From Cunninghamia lanceolata (taxonomy: Eukaryota > Streptophyta > Pinopsida > Cupressales > Cupressaceae): a stretch of 64,000 nucleotides of DNA. The notes below the pieces were generated by a model. The model did not search any database. It saw only the letters and a program-made list of their open reading frames with translations, and was not told where the DNA came from. Of the stretch, positions 30,409-41,639 are shown piece after piece. Location of the stretch: positions 6,820,001 to 6,884,000 of the forward strand of contig BSBN01000763.1 of the NCBI GenBank assembly GCA_027924645.1, written 5' to 3'. Made by a program: the position numbers and the translations under genes. Within the stretch, counting starts at the first letter, position 1. Every line of letters begins with the position of its first letter.

Positions 30409-33400
30409 GAATAGCTATCTCTCAACCATTTAGAACTCTCAAGCCCAGCCCCCTTGATAAAGAGAGTGTACACATGGATTTACAACACACAAACCACAAG
30501 CAACCACCATCTTGGCAACATGGAAATACATATGAAGATAAGGGTTTAATCAACACACATATTGAACCACTCTTGATTCATTTAGAAGGAGAGATAGGTG
30601 AAGACAAGACTAAGGAGTGTCTTTTACTAAGGGGTTCCATACCCAATAGCAAGAGTAAGGAGCATCCACTAAGGATCTCAAGAAATAAGTATAACGTCCT
30701 CTTAAGGATGTCATAACTCAAAGTAGCGCATATCTCTTTTAGGATTGCAAGCCTCCAAATCACCACTACTTATTCCTCAAACACACTAGCGCACTCTTGA
30801 ACTTGGAACCATACACTCCTTTCCTCCCATAATTTCCACCTAACTCCTAAACATGTTAAGGAAATCAATCCCAATGGGATATTCTCAACAAGGTACCTAC
30901 AACACAAAACACATAAGTAGACTCATCCACACTTAGAAAGCCACATGCTCTTATACATTTTAGCACACAAGCATGCAAGCAAGAATTTTCATTCACTTGC
31001 ATACAACATACTCTTATGAAATCTAAATACATAAATCTTCAAGAGTTTATCAATACATTTTTAACCTTTAATTTCAAGAACAAGGAAGAGATAAGAAGAT
31101 GAATCATTCCACTCATTCTTATTAACATATAAATATTAAAGAACACTCTTTTCACACATAAAACAAGAGATATACTGAAAGAATTACTAAGCATAGAAGA
31201 CTACCTCAAACCTCTAATTCTTTGACAATGGACAATTTGTGACTCTTAAATCCTCCTACAAGCTCAAGAATAGTCGTTTTCAAGCTCAAGAACACTATCC
31301 TCTTTATTTTCCTTCCCCTTAGCTTCCAAATTTGAAATCTCCAAAATGCGGTAATGAAGCTCAAACAAGCCTACCCCTTTCCTTAACTCTAGCTTAGGGT
31401 TAAATAATACTAAACCTTGTCACGACATCCTCAACAATATGAGGGTGACACTTGTCCCTTCCCAACTCAAACAAAGACAAAGTCAACAATGGCAACTCAA
31501 GAGATTTGAAAACTCTTACGAAAATAATAAATGAAACTTACAAAGGAACTCAAAGCTCTTTCAAAACTTGTTAAATAACCCTCTCAAATATTTAGGACTT
31601 ATAAAATAGAAAATATCTATAACAAATATTTATTAGCCTCTTACAAGCTTTAAATGTTTTCTTATAATCCATGTGAAGATCACATGGGCTTTGCTTATAT
31701 TTAAAATATCTAATAGCTACCTCATGAGGATGAGATTTCTGCCTAAGGCTATTTAGAAGCTTCCATAAAAATCTATCATTTTCCAAATATAACTAGAATA
31801 TAAAATTCATAATTAAAAACAAATAAGGAAAGTTCGTTTTGCAATTTAATTTTAATCTAAATTATAAAATCATATTCATAGACTCAACCCATTCCAAAGA
31901 ACTTGGAACCACATTAGAACGTCACAACTTAACCAAATGACATAAGTGATAATTAAAGGCTAACGCAAAGGGCACCTAGGTCACACATGACCCAAGTGAT
32001 ATGGCAATACAAGTTTACACATAGTCATGGTCTCATCACCCCCATGAGATGGATCAAGAAAGTATAAAATTCATGTACAACTCTCCATGTGCCTCTCGTT
32101 GGCTTACTCTTGTATCTTGTACACTCGATGCACACATTAAATCTTATCATGGAATAATAGTGTAAACATAAATAAAATTATGCTAAGGAGTGCACAAGCA
32201 CACACAAGACAGATCACATCTCTAGTGATCTCAAATATTACATGGAATTTATCTCAATGAAACATCTCATATAATCAAATAGAATGATTCTCAAATCCAT
32301 ACGATAAGCAAGACATATAAATACAACAATCACACATCTCAATACCATGTTTACCAACCAATTCATAGTGAATCCCATAATGATAATATAACATAAACAA
32401 AAGCCACTAATAAATCCAACACCCATTTAGATCATTACAAGATAAATAAATTAGAATGTAAATAAGAATAGGATTAGTCAATCACTAATCTAGATCACTC
32501 CAATGGATCAACTAAAACATATGAAATAATGACAATCAAAGCACAATCTCACATCATATATATGCATAGCATCTCAAAGCATCATATAGACAGTTATTGA
32601 ACATATAATCATCTTTAATCATCATATAAAAGTCAAAAGGTCATATAATCATATACATATAAAAGTGTCACAAGTGATCAAAATAACATCTCAAGATAAT
32701 CCTGGTAGAATGGGTCTCAAAACAAATGAGCCTTACAGTGTTAGTTCCCTTTCCTTACTATACAATACAACAAGTGAAAAAATTACATGTTACAATAACC
32801 ATATTTCCATGAAAAGACATGTTCTTACAACATTTGGAAAATGCCCATACTACTGCACATGCTTTTGATTTTCTACAAATCCTAAGAATTGAGAAACTTC
32901 TCTAATACCAAATTGACTTATAATCTCACCAAAATGTTCTTATAGAAATAAGAATGAATTAATGGACTTTACTACTTATATTCAAAATAAATGATAGTTG
33001 GGAAGGAAATAATGCTATGAAAGTGAATGCATGTATTTTATCCTAGAAAACCCCTAAATGGGAAAAAACATCTTGGTAGTAATTACATTGCTACCGAATT
33101 ATTATTAGAAGCTAGACAAATATAATGAGTTGTCAAATGGCATGGAAAACAATCTGCCCTGACTCCACTTGATTAAATACACATTGTTAAATTGATGGCA
33201 TGAATTACAATTGCAATTCTACTTCTCAATGTTCTACAACACTCAAATCTACCTCCTATGATACAATCCAACTCCCTCTTATCCATAAATAAGTGTTGGG
33301 ATGTCCTCCTTGTGCACTGAGAGGTCCCAAAAGAGGAATTGAAACCACCACTTTTAGAAATCTATAATTTACAAATCCCCAAGTTGCTTACAAAACCACC

Positions 33401-34432
33401 ACAATAGTTTCAAAATTGCCCCTATTTTCACTATCTTGTTTTCCGAGTTGTTTATAAGAGTTGTGACTACTAAAAGAGATTCCTCTAATAAATTTTAATT
33501 TTCCTAATCCTTTATGGATCACCAATACCTTGAGAAATTTTTATTAAACCTTAAATAATATAACTCAAGTTACCTTGGCTACTATGTTTTATCAAACCCT
33601 TAGACCCATGAAAACATTAGTGAAAAAGGCTTAAGGTTTTACTTTACCCAATATCTGAGTGAAGTTAAATCTTAAGTTAAGAATAACTTAACCCCTAGTT
33701 TCTTAAATTATGTTAGCACATCTATGTGAAAAAAAATTGAAAAGTTATCTTTTCCCCAAGTCCTTAAGTAATTGGGATTGTGACAAGTGTCATAAATGCA
33801 GGGACTCAACTCTTGAATCCATAAACAAATTGAGCTCAAGAATTCAAAGTCCCTAAGACCCAAAATAATTAGTGTTTAAACTATGGTCAATTTAACCAAT
33901 CCCAAAACCCTTGAGTATGGTTTAGAAACATATCTTAAGATATCATGATTCAATAATTGACTTAAGATAATTCTAATAAAAGAGTTAGAGTCGGTCCTTG
34001 GAATATGAGCAAGTGTCACAATCACAAGAAATCAAACTCCCAATACTTTTAATAATAAAAAATTCATATTTGATTCCTTGATATCCCAAGCAAGCTAATC
34101 CTCAACTTAGATGGTATAAACCCAAGGTTCATCTTAGTTATCTCAGTAACACTAATTTATCAAATCTCAAAGGTAAGTCAAAGCTTCATTATCGTGCCAT
34201 CTGGCAAGAAAACTCCTTAGAGACTTCAAGAGATGTTTCCTACTCAAATCATCACCCCTTGGGGGATTTGGAATACTTGTTAAGGGAGTGAGTAAATGTT
34301 TATACACTAAGACCTCAAGGAATAATGGAATCTAGACTAACATGGGTTTTTACCATGGAATCTAGACTATTTTGAGCTATTCATTGTTTGCCTCTTAAAT
34401 TATAATTCTAGAAGGCTTTGCTCTTTAGTATT
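30409..34432. other. non-coding DNA, probably remains of an LTR element
   Basis: No coding frame with a recognisable domain. The DNA is AT-rich with short loosely repeated phrases such as TGACAAGTGTCA near 33793. It lies downstream (minus strand) of a gypsy gag, so it may be that element's untranslated region and LTR; I could not pair two LTRs. Confidence 0.4.
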
Positions 34433-36426
34433 TTTGTTGCATCATCTCCTTAAGATGAGCATAATCATGAGCAAGAAACTCATATTGCCTTGCCATATTG
34501 ATGTGGTCACAAGTATAAAACTCCTCATCAAAATAACCATACTCATGTTTATATTGATTTGTACCATTAACATAATCACAATCATAGACCTCCTCATTAT
34601 ACTACTCATGCCCATATTCTTCTTCCTTACTACATGTTTCCTCTTTCTCCAAAAATGCAACAACTACTATACATTGAGTAGGTGTATGAGGCATTTAGCA
34701 GGATTCATAGCAAGGGGCATCCTCTTGTGCATTTATATCTCCTCACTTTAAAGGATCAGGGGTGTCCTTCCCATGAGGCTTATGGTTAGGGTGTCTCAAG
34801 GTTGTATTGTTTCCACCTTGGGTGGGTCTTTTAGGATTATTTGGATTATAAGGCTTGTTTGCTAATGAAGGTCTATCTAGGTTATACGGCCTAGATACTT
34901 CAAGTGGGCACCCTTTTCATCCCGAGCAACTTTATAGGATAACTCCTTTAGAGAAGCCATCATTTTATCTAGCTTTTCATCAATGGATGGTGGTTTACTT
35001 GACTAAGCCTTCTCAAGTGGGTAGATCTTCTCATCAATCCTCTTAGAGATTATACTCAAAGCCTTGATATTTCCCTCAATGTTGATAGCTAAGGGATAGG
35101 CCTCTCTCAATGTTTGTAGGTTATATCCCTTAAAACGAAATCCATCTTTGAGTTAAAAGCATCATAGTAGATCACAACACATGGATTCATTATGTTTCGA
35201 ATGTTGTGGATTTTGCATCATTATTCTTATGAACCTATTGTCGAAATCATAAACCAATTCATCAGAACCTTTTGTAATATTAGTTATTCATGAATAGTGA
35301 ATCTAGGATCCACCTTGTCTCCATACTATACAACAAAAGATTCTTCTAAATTCATTACATGAGGTTGTACTCTAATCAAACAAAGTTCTATACCACTCAC
35401 TTGCACTTTCTTCCAAGGATTGCACAAAAAGTTCCACCATGACATCTTCATCTTCAATCTCATAATCATCAGTAATATTAGTGAAGATCCCGAAGTGATC
35501 CTTACTAGATATCAGATTGTTCCTTTGAAATTTAGGCAATGTGTTTCTAATTTCATTAGGCACATGATTGGGCTAATTAGGTATCCCAATAAAATCTAAT
35601 TGTATGTATCTATCATATCCCAAGGTTTGCCTTTGAGGTTGATGTCTTTCCTAACAAACATGATTAGTAGAAGGAAGCCTTTATTATTTTGAGGGGAGAT
35701 TTCTTGATATATTGGCTTAGGTCTATAGAATTCATAATTTACAGCTTGTTGACAAGCATGCAATGCTTGTTGATGAGCATACTAAACTCTCAATTTGTCA
35801 AGCAATTCTAATTGATACTCAATATGCTTAGCAATTTCTTCAAAATTTTCAACACTTGGTTGGGTAGACTCACAATCTTGCCCAAAGTTAGAAGGTGGTT
35901 CAAGATTTACATAGTTTTGGACATGTGGGGCTAGCTCTAGTTCTTGATATGGTAGGATAGGTGCATTTCACCACCAAGCTCTTTCAAATGTTCTCTCAAG
36001 AGGTGTCATATGAGGTAAATTCCAAGGATTGATTTTTAATCATTTATTGATGCCTGTTTTAAATAGCATGGGCTTTATCTCTATTTCTCCTTTTAACTAA
36101 ACTATTAAAATCATAAGAATCTTGTTGTAATTTATTACCTAATTTAAGTGTTTTCCTAACTACATCACCTAATGAATAACCATTTTTATATCGACTACAT
36201 GATCATATTGACTAGAAGTACCATCATCATCATTAAGAAAACTAGGAAAACTTGACTTGTCTACATCTCTCGCTTTCCATGTAGGTGGTGGTTTCTTCTC
36301 TAATTCAAGAGCTAGCTTTATGTTAGGATCTTTCTTAAATGTAGATCTCTTGTTGTTCATCTTCAATTCTTGACTGGAGGGTCTTTTTATAATAGATTTT
36401 GACACAACAGAGTCACCACTCTTCAC
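34433..36426 (-). pseudogene. gypsy-type gag, minus strand
   Basis: From the right: 36426-36169 is open (KRPSSQELKMNNKRSTFKKD and a Pro/Lys-rich stretch). At 35563-35372 comes the gag core: LPKFQRNNLISSKDHFGIF then EDVMVELFVQSLEESASEWY. At about 35140-34900 lies LREAYPLAINIEGNIKAL, typical of the gag end. The C-terminus is acidic and Tyr-rich (EEYGHE, HEYGYFDEEFY, HDYAHLKEMMQQKY) and stops at 34433-34435. Several stops and shifts intervene. No protease or RT follows on this strand, so it is either truncated or a gag-only derivative. Confidence 0.65.
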
Positions 36427-37059
36427 TTAGAAGATAATTCTTTAACATGGCCTCTACAAGGTACAAGAGACGCTCAACAAATTTTCTCAACACCTGACTC
36501 ATATATCTAAGATCAATTCCTCATAATTATGTCCTTAAAACTTTGCATTGTCTAACGAGGGATTGATCACCTAGAGTACAATATTTGCAAAATGGAAGAC
36601 ACAATTTCTCAATATAACTGTAATGATTTTTAATTGAAAGATTGGGTCCTTTGATTGCTCATGTCAATTTCATTGATGTAGGTTAGCAATAAGCTAATAC
36701 AATATATAGAACAAAATGACTTGATGAGGCAATCAAAAGCAATCTAAATGGTGTTTTTAGAAACAAAACCAAATGTAATAATAATGGCTTCAAATTAAAA
36801 ATCTAGGTTCTTAAGTTTCCTAGCAATGGAGCCATTCTATGGGTACTCCAAATTGTTCCTTATGATCCTCAAGGATGCACAATGAAAACTTAACCCCATG
36901 GATAAAAGTCAAGTTAAAATAGATGGGCCTTACAATCGAATCATAAACCATTTGGGTGAATCAATAGGAGTATGTACAATTTTCTCTACCCTACAAGCCT
37001 TGCACACTAGAAGCTTAACTTATTCTTGTGTTACTATCAATGGGAAGATACATGTCTTT
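36427..37059. other. no feature seen
   Basis: I see no gene, repeat or RNA here. It may hold the leader of the gag at 34433-36426, but no primer site was found. Confidence 0.4.
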
Positions 37060-37560
37060 GTGAGTCCTTCATGATGCCATATATTTTGCTTTGGGGATAG
37101 TCATTATCCTTCTTTGAATCCTCCAAAAATTCCAAATATGCTTCTTTTAGTATAATTGTTCTTGATTACCCCCATCCCATATTAATTGGTCTAAATTCTC
37201 TTGGGAAGGTATTAGAAGGCAAAGATATATTTGCTCCAATGCCCTGGCTTTATCAAACAATTCCTCGCCATGCCATTTCAATTTTTTCCAACATTTCAAT
37301 TCATTGTTATCTTCCATGTAATCACTCACCATAGGACCCCATTGTCTAATGATGAATTCTAAAGAGCCCTCAAATCTAAACTTGATTTAGTAACCAAGCA
37401 TCTTCCCAAGAGCAAATCTAGCTTCCATTCCCATCTGTCCATCTCATTTTGGTCTTACTGTTGTAAAAGAATTCGCAATAAAACTCCACATGGTCGAGCC
37501 CCTCAATCAAGTTTCTTGAGCGAAGAGTCAGAAGCTACATGGAGAATCTAGATACTATGC
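37060..37560 (-). pseudogene. LINE reverse-transcriptase C-terminal region
   Basis: On the minus strand: MWSFIANSFTTVRPK, MEARFALGKMLGY, RFEGSLEFIIRQWGPMVSDY, ELKCWKKLKWHGEEL, ALEQIYLCLLIPSQENLDQL, IWDGGNQ, KEAYLEFLED. In plant LINEs such a stretch (W.F...; GxGxxxxFW; ...DxxxW...; DxLIW...; K.GY) lies between RT and the zinc-binding end. Stops at two or three places. No RT active site lies within reach, so this is a fragment. Assignment is by remembered pattern. Confidence 0.5.
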
Positions 37561-38094
37561 TTACAGGATTCTGCCCCCTTCTTTTTCCCTCATAAATTTC
37601 CATAGTAATCTTGCTGCCAATGCTCTGTTAATATCTTCACACAGCCTAAACTTAATCCCCTATGTGACTTGAGCAAGAAAACCTTTCCCATGCCACTGAA
37701 CTGATCTTGTTTTTGCTTTTTATATCTTTCCATAAGAAGGGTCTAAAAATAGTAGATGTTGCCTTTGCAACAAAGCTGTAATTTTAACAACAATGGCATG
37801 TGAGCTGCCAATGCCTGTAGAGATGATTGTATTAGCTAAGCTCTGGCACCTAGTGTTGAGCACTTAATTTTACATGAAATCAATTTGTTTTGAATCCTTT
37901 CTAGATCCCTTTCCGTACGTCTCATGAAGCATTACCTCCACAAGCACGCATTTCAAGGCAAGAACTAGGAAGTTCCCTGAAGCCAAATCCCCACATATTT
38001 TGATTTCTGAACCAAATCGTTTCTAAGCTATTTACAAAAAAATATCTTGGATTTTCTAAATTGACCACCTCTATAATTTTAGATCCCTACAATT
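37561..38094. other. no feature seen
   Basis: Non-coding as far as I can tell. It could contain earlier, unrecognisable LINE sequence on the minus strand. Confidence 0.4.
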
Positions 38095-38279
38095 TTAAAA
38101 TAAAAACTATATACTCTTCAAATTAATATATAAATGTCCTTAAATCAACCATGTTTCTTATAAAACAACGGTAAAACAAATACCCTTAAAAGGACATATT
38201 TACTGTTGTTTTATAAGAACTATGGTTGATTTAAGGACAATTATATATTAATTTGAAGAGTATATAGTTCTTATTTCAA
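38095..38279. mobile_element. foldback element (near-complete inverted repeat)
   Basis: The left arm (38095-38178) and right arm (38196-38279) are inverted copies over about 80 bases. Both contain ACTATATACTCTTCAAATTA and, further in, GTCCTTAAATCAACCAT. The centre is short (CCCTTAAAAGG region). The pattern is that of a miniature foldback transposon; no gene. If transcribed it would form one long hairpin, a source of small RNA. Confidence 0.85.
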
Positions 38280-38499
38280 GACTGAAATGCTAAACATAGT
38301 TACCTAGAATGTGCCATTTTTTTATCCCCAAAGATATGTACTGATGCCAAATATATCAATCTTGTCTGCACAAAGGGTCTCATATCCCAGGTTGTTTGGA
38401 CCCTAAAATATCCATCTACCATTCATGTTCTTTCTTGCTACCTTTTGTCTATTTTACCTTATTTCAAAGTTCATATGAAGAGAAGAGAATTTTCTAGGG

Positions 38500-38660
38500 G
38501 ATTGTGATGTAATGGTAGCAGGGAGCATTTGTATTGGTATGACCCAAGTTCAAATCTTTGCCACTGCAATGAGGTGGCCAATATTTCAGAACATGTCGCA
38601 AGGAGGTGGCCTAGCAATTATAAATTACGTTTGGCAAATGAGCTTATATTATGTTTAGCA
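38500..38660 (+). mobile_element. possible tRNA-derived SINE
   Basis: GATGTAATGGTAGCAGGGAGC at about 38507 resembles a pol III A box and CCAAGTTCAAATCTTTG at about 38546 a B box, at a distance close to that in tRNA genes (about 35-40 bases). An unrelated 3' part follows. No clear poly(A) or target duplication was found, so this is tentative. Confidence 0.35.
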
Positions 38661-39019
38661 ATTTTATAATACATTTGGAAGCAGTAATGAAGATTTCCTG
38701 GCTATTGTGCCTTCCATAATGTTTCCAAGAATGTTGCCAAAAACAAATTTTAGGATACATCTTCTAGCATTAGGCTCTCCATGGGGAAATATGAATACAA
38801 GATCCAAATGTATATTGTACATAGAAGAATGTCAGTGATAAGATTGCAAGCATGCACTTAAAAAAGCAATATGATACAAGAGTTAAAGTCATAACACGCA
38901 CAAGAAACAAGTTTGGCATGGGAAATACACACTTCCCTTGATTGATGAAACATTCCAAGCAATCTCACTTGACAAGCAATCTTTAACATTGAGATCACAT
39001 CAAATGTTCAGAAATACAT

Positions 39020-39075
39020 TCAGGTTCGTTTTGATTTTAGAACTATAGGCAAAGACTCTTTCTGCTTCTCCAAAA
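39020..39075 (-). pseudogene. duplicated 3' end of the COA3-like exon
   Basis: On the minus strand EKQKESLPIVLKSKRT-stop repeats the end EKQERQKDSLPTVVESTRT-stop of the exon at 39227-39430. The copy lies 207 bases further along in the direction of transcription. Similarity goes on past the stop (CATCAAATGTT, GACAAGCAAT) to about 38956. It is therefore a partial tandem duplication of the last codons and 3' untranslated DNA. Confidence 0.75.
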
Positions 39076-39226
39076 TAAGCTAAAATACAATTCCCAAGTA
39101 CTTTGGTATTTTAATAGTATATACTGTTTCATTTTTATTATAATTTAGTTAACCATAGCAATAATAATCTCAATTGACAAGCAATATTGAAAATTGAGAT
39201 CGCATCAAATGTTTGGAAATACATTT

Positions 39227-39430
39227 TCAGGTTCGTGTTGATTCTACAACTGTAGGCAAAGAATCTTTCTGTCTCTCCTGCTTTTCAAAAGTGTCAATAG
39301 CAACCTGCAATTCATCAGTGCTTCCAACTGCCCGCATTGTGTAAATATACACACCTGCAACAAAGCCTGTTAAACATCCTGCCACAATCATGTTTTTTGT
39401 TCTACGAGTCAGGCTTGAGAATCCAGGCAT
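39227..39430 (-). CDS. COA3: COA3-like cytochrome c oxidase assembly factor
   Basis: A 67-residue protein: MPGFSSLTRRTKNMIVAGCL, a membrane segment (about residues 14-33, MIVAGCLTGFVAGVYIYTM), then RAVGSTDELQVAIDTFEKQE, a short charged helix. COA3 (CCDC56) family members are small inner-membrane mitochondrial proteins that help complex IV assembly; they share R-T-K/R-N...G..Y.YTM followed by an acidic coiled stretch. Intact, with ATG and TGA. Upstream on the minus strand TTACTGTCTCAG ends 11 bases before the ATG and looks like a splice acceptor, so the 5' UTR probably has an intron and the first exon lies further right. It is the only likely intact host coding sequence here. Identification is from motif memory. 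Confidence 0.6.
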   Translation of the reverse strand: MPGFSSLTRRTKNMIVAGCLTGFVAGVYIYTMRAVGSTDELQVAIDTFEKQERQKDSLPTVVESTRT

Positions 39431-39440
39431 AGCTCAGACC

Positions 39441-40860
39441 CTGAGACAGTAAAGTTTCAATATATGAAGTTGGTAATAGAAAATTATATGTCCAAAAACT
39501 ATTACAACAATAATGAACTGTGAAAAAGTACAACCACTGATTTTTAATACTTAGAACCTGAATAATCACAAACTGCAACGAACAAAACTAAGCAAGAGAC
39601 CAGATAAACATGCAGAATATGCTACAAACTAGATAATTATACACTAAATAATCATAACCATAATGAATGACATATCCTTGTTGTCTTGCATGAAACTTGA
39701 TTGAACAAGATATGATCATATGACAACAATAAAATTTAGAGATTTGGTTTCTTCAATGGAAAAATCATAAATATTGTGACTGACATTAGAAAATCATGGT
39801 TGCTTGTACATACACCTTTTCCAGCACCAAGATGGATACAACTCATGGCAGAAGACAAAATGAACAAAGAAAATATGCAGGATATAATACAACCAAGTCA
39901 GTATCCTATTAAATACTACAACAATGCAAAAATATTTGACACAATGTAGCTTGAAGAACCTTCAAAAAATAACCACTGCTAATGAAAACTGACATAGGTA
40001 AATAAGACCACAGAACATCAGAAAAATTGCTCATCTCAGAAGCTAATTGATATCATGGTATGATAACGCAGTCACAAATACAAATAAAGGGGAACCTTTC
40101 TCATGCATTATTGTTGATGAATCTCTTGCAATGTAAATACAACTTATGCTGATGGCTCTTTGACTTCTTAAGAGACTTGTATCCTTGCCTGAAGCCCTAG
40201 AACTAGGGTTTTACCCTCTGAGAGGCACAAATTGGTTGACGACTGTCAGGGAAGTGGCTTCTGCACATGTAAGATAACTCTAGAATAAATAAAAAAATAC
40301 AAGAATAGAGAATTGCTTGGAAATGGAAAAGCTGCTTATCAAAAAGCATTTTGCTAATCATATCAAACAAATGTCCATGCATTGTAATGAATCAAACTGG
40401 CACTTAAAGAGACTCATAGGAAGCTTTTTGCACCTTTTTTACTGACAGTACAATGGTATCTCTTGAGTGATGTTTCACAAGGCCTCTTGCAAAATGGTAG
40501 ATATGAATGGGTGATGCAGAGGTAAGGTAAAGATTATAGAAGTTCACTAAATGAACTTAAGTCACTCAACTTTCTCCAAAAGGTTTACAAGGTGTTTGTG
40601 TTTATCAGCCTCACAAGACTGCTCCAGGAATCAGCTTAGCCTAGGATCACCCTCTGGTGTCATCCACTCAGGCTACTCACCACTCACTTTGCGGAGTCAC
40701 AGCTCAACCCAACTTAGAACACAACCCACCTTCAAGAGCTCAACATCTACTACCAATACCTCTCCCAACATAGACAACAACATCCATTTAACATACCCTT
40801 ACCTATGACATGCAGGGAATAAGGTCACAGACCAAGAAACTACCATTCCACTCCTACCAA
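39441..40860. other. no gene; perhaps 5' UTR intron of the COA3-like gene
   Basis: AT-rich, no coding frame with a domain. If the acceptor near 39441-39442 is used, the DNA to the right is intron. Gymnosperm introns can be many kilobases long; I cannot locate the first exon. A short palindrome CCCTAGAACTAGGG lies near 40195. Confidence 0.4.
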
Positions 40861-41620
40861 GACAGTGGACAGCAAACCTATCTATGACTGTCTTTTGACA
40901 GTGCCAAGGAAGCCTACTCCTTGTAGTCACTATGAACAACTAGCTGCATTAACTCTTCTATCACCAAGGATCTTCCCAACATCTACCAAGGACAGGAGAT
41001 CATTAACACAGTACATACTACTGCACTTACTCTGACAGAGGCATTGACTGTTTTATGACTGTCATAGGGAAACAGCATTTCAAGAATGTGTGGACCTTGT
41101 AGTATAAAGGAATGGACAAACCAATCCTACCCTTCTTGACTCCAAGTGACCTTTATCTTAAATGCACAATAAACATTCAATGTAATCAAATCACCATTTA
41201 CTCACAAGCATCAGTCATACTATGTTCTGCAGGACAGAGGACAGTAAATACAGTTTGCTGTCCTATGACAGTACTAAACTGACAGTTTATACATTGTAGC
41301 TTAAAAGAACAACAAACTAGCATTATACTCCTATATCCATAATGATCTTCTCATCAAACTCCACATGTCTCTTCAGAGGGCATGCACAACAAGAAATTGT
41401 TGACAAAATGATCCAAACTCTGCTCTAACAGGACTGTGGACAGCAATTACAATTGGTTGTCTTAAAACAGTGCCAAAAAAGTAGACTATTCCCTTGTAGC
41501 CTTGAGAATGACTACACCAAGACGTTTCCTCAGACCTTCAAAAGGCATACAACATACCTTACCCTGTCCAAACTGCACTATGAACTTTCAACTGTCCTTC
41601 AAGCTGCAGAACCGTACTGT
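40861..41620. repeat. degenerate tandem repeats of about 190 bases
   Basis: Blocks with GACAG.GGACAG followed by ATGACTGTC/GACAGTGCC and later CCTTGTAG recur near 40861, 41034, 41233, 41429 and, weaker, 41604. Spacing 173-199. The phrase CCTTGTAG(C/T) stands about 60 bases into most units. Similarity is low, so the array is old. The short frames in it have no domain. Confidence 0.5.
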
Positions 41621-41639
41621 CATAGGCTAGAGTAACAAC

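Noticed and set aside
34434..34751. Plus-strand Leu/Ile-rich frame resembling a membrane protein
   Set aside because: It is antisense to the acidic Tyr/His-rich end of the minus-strand gag.
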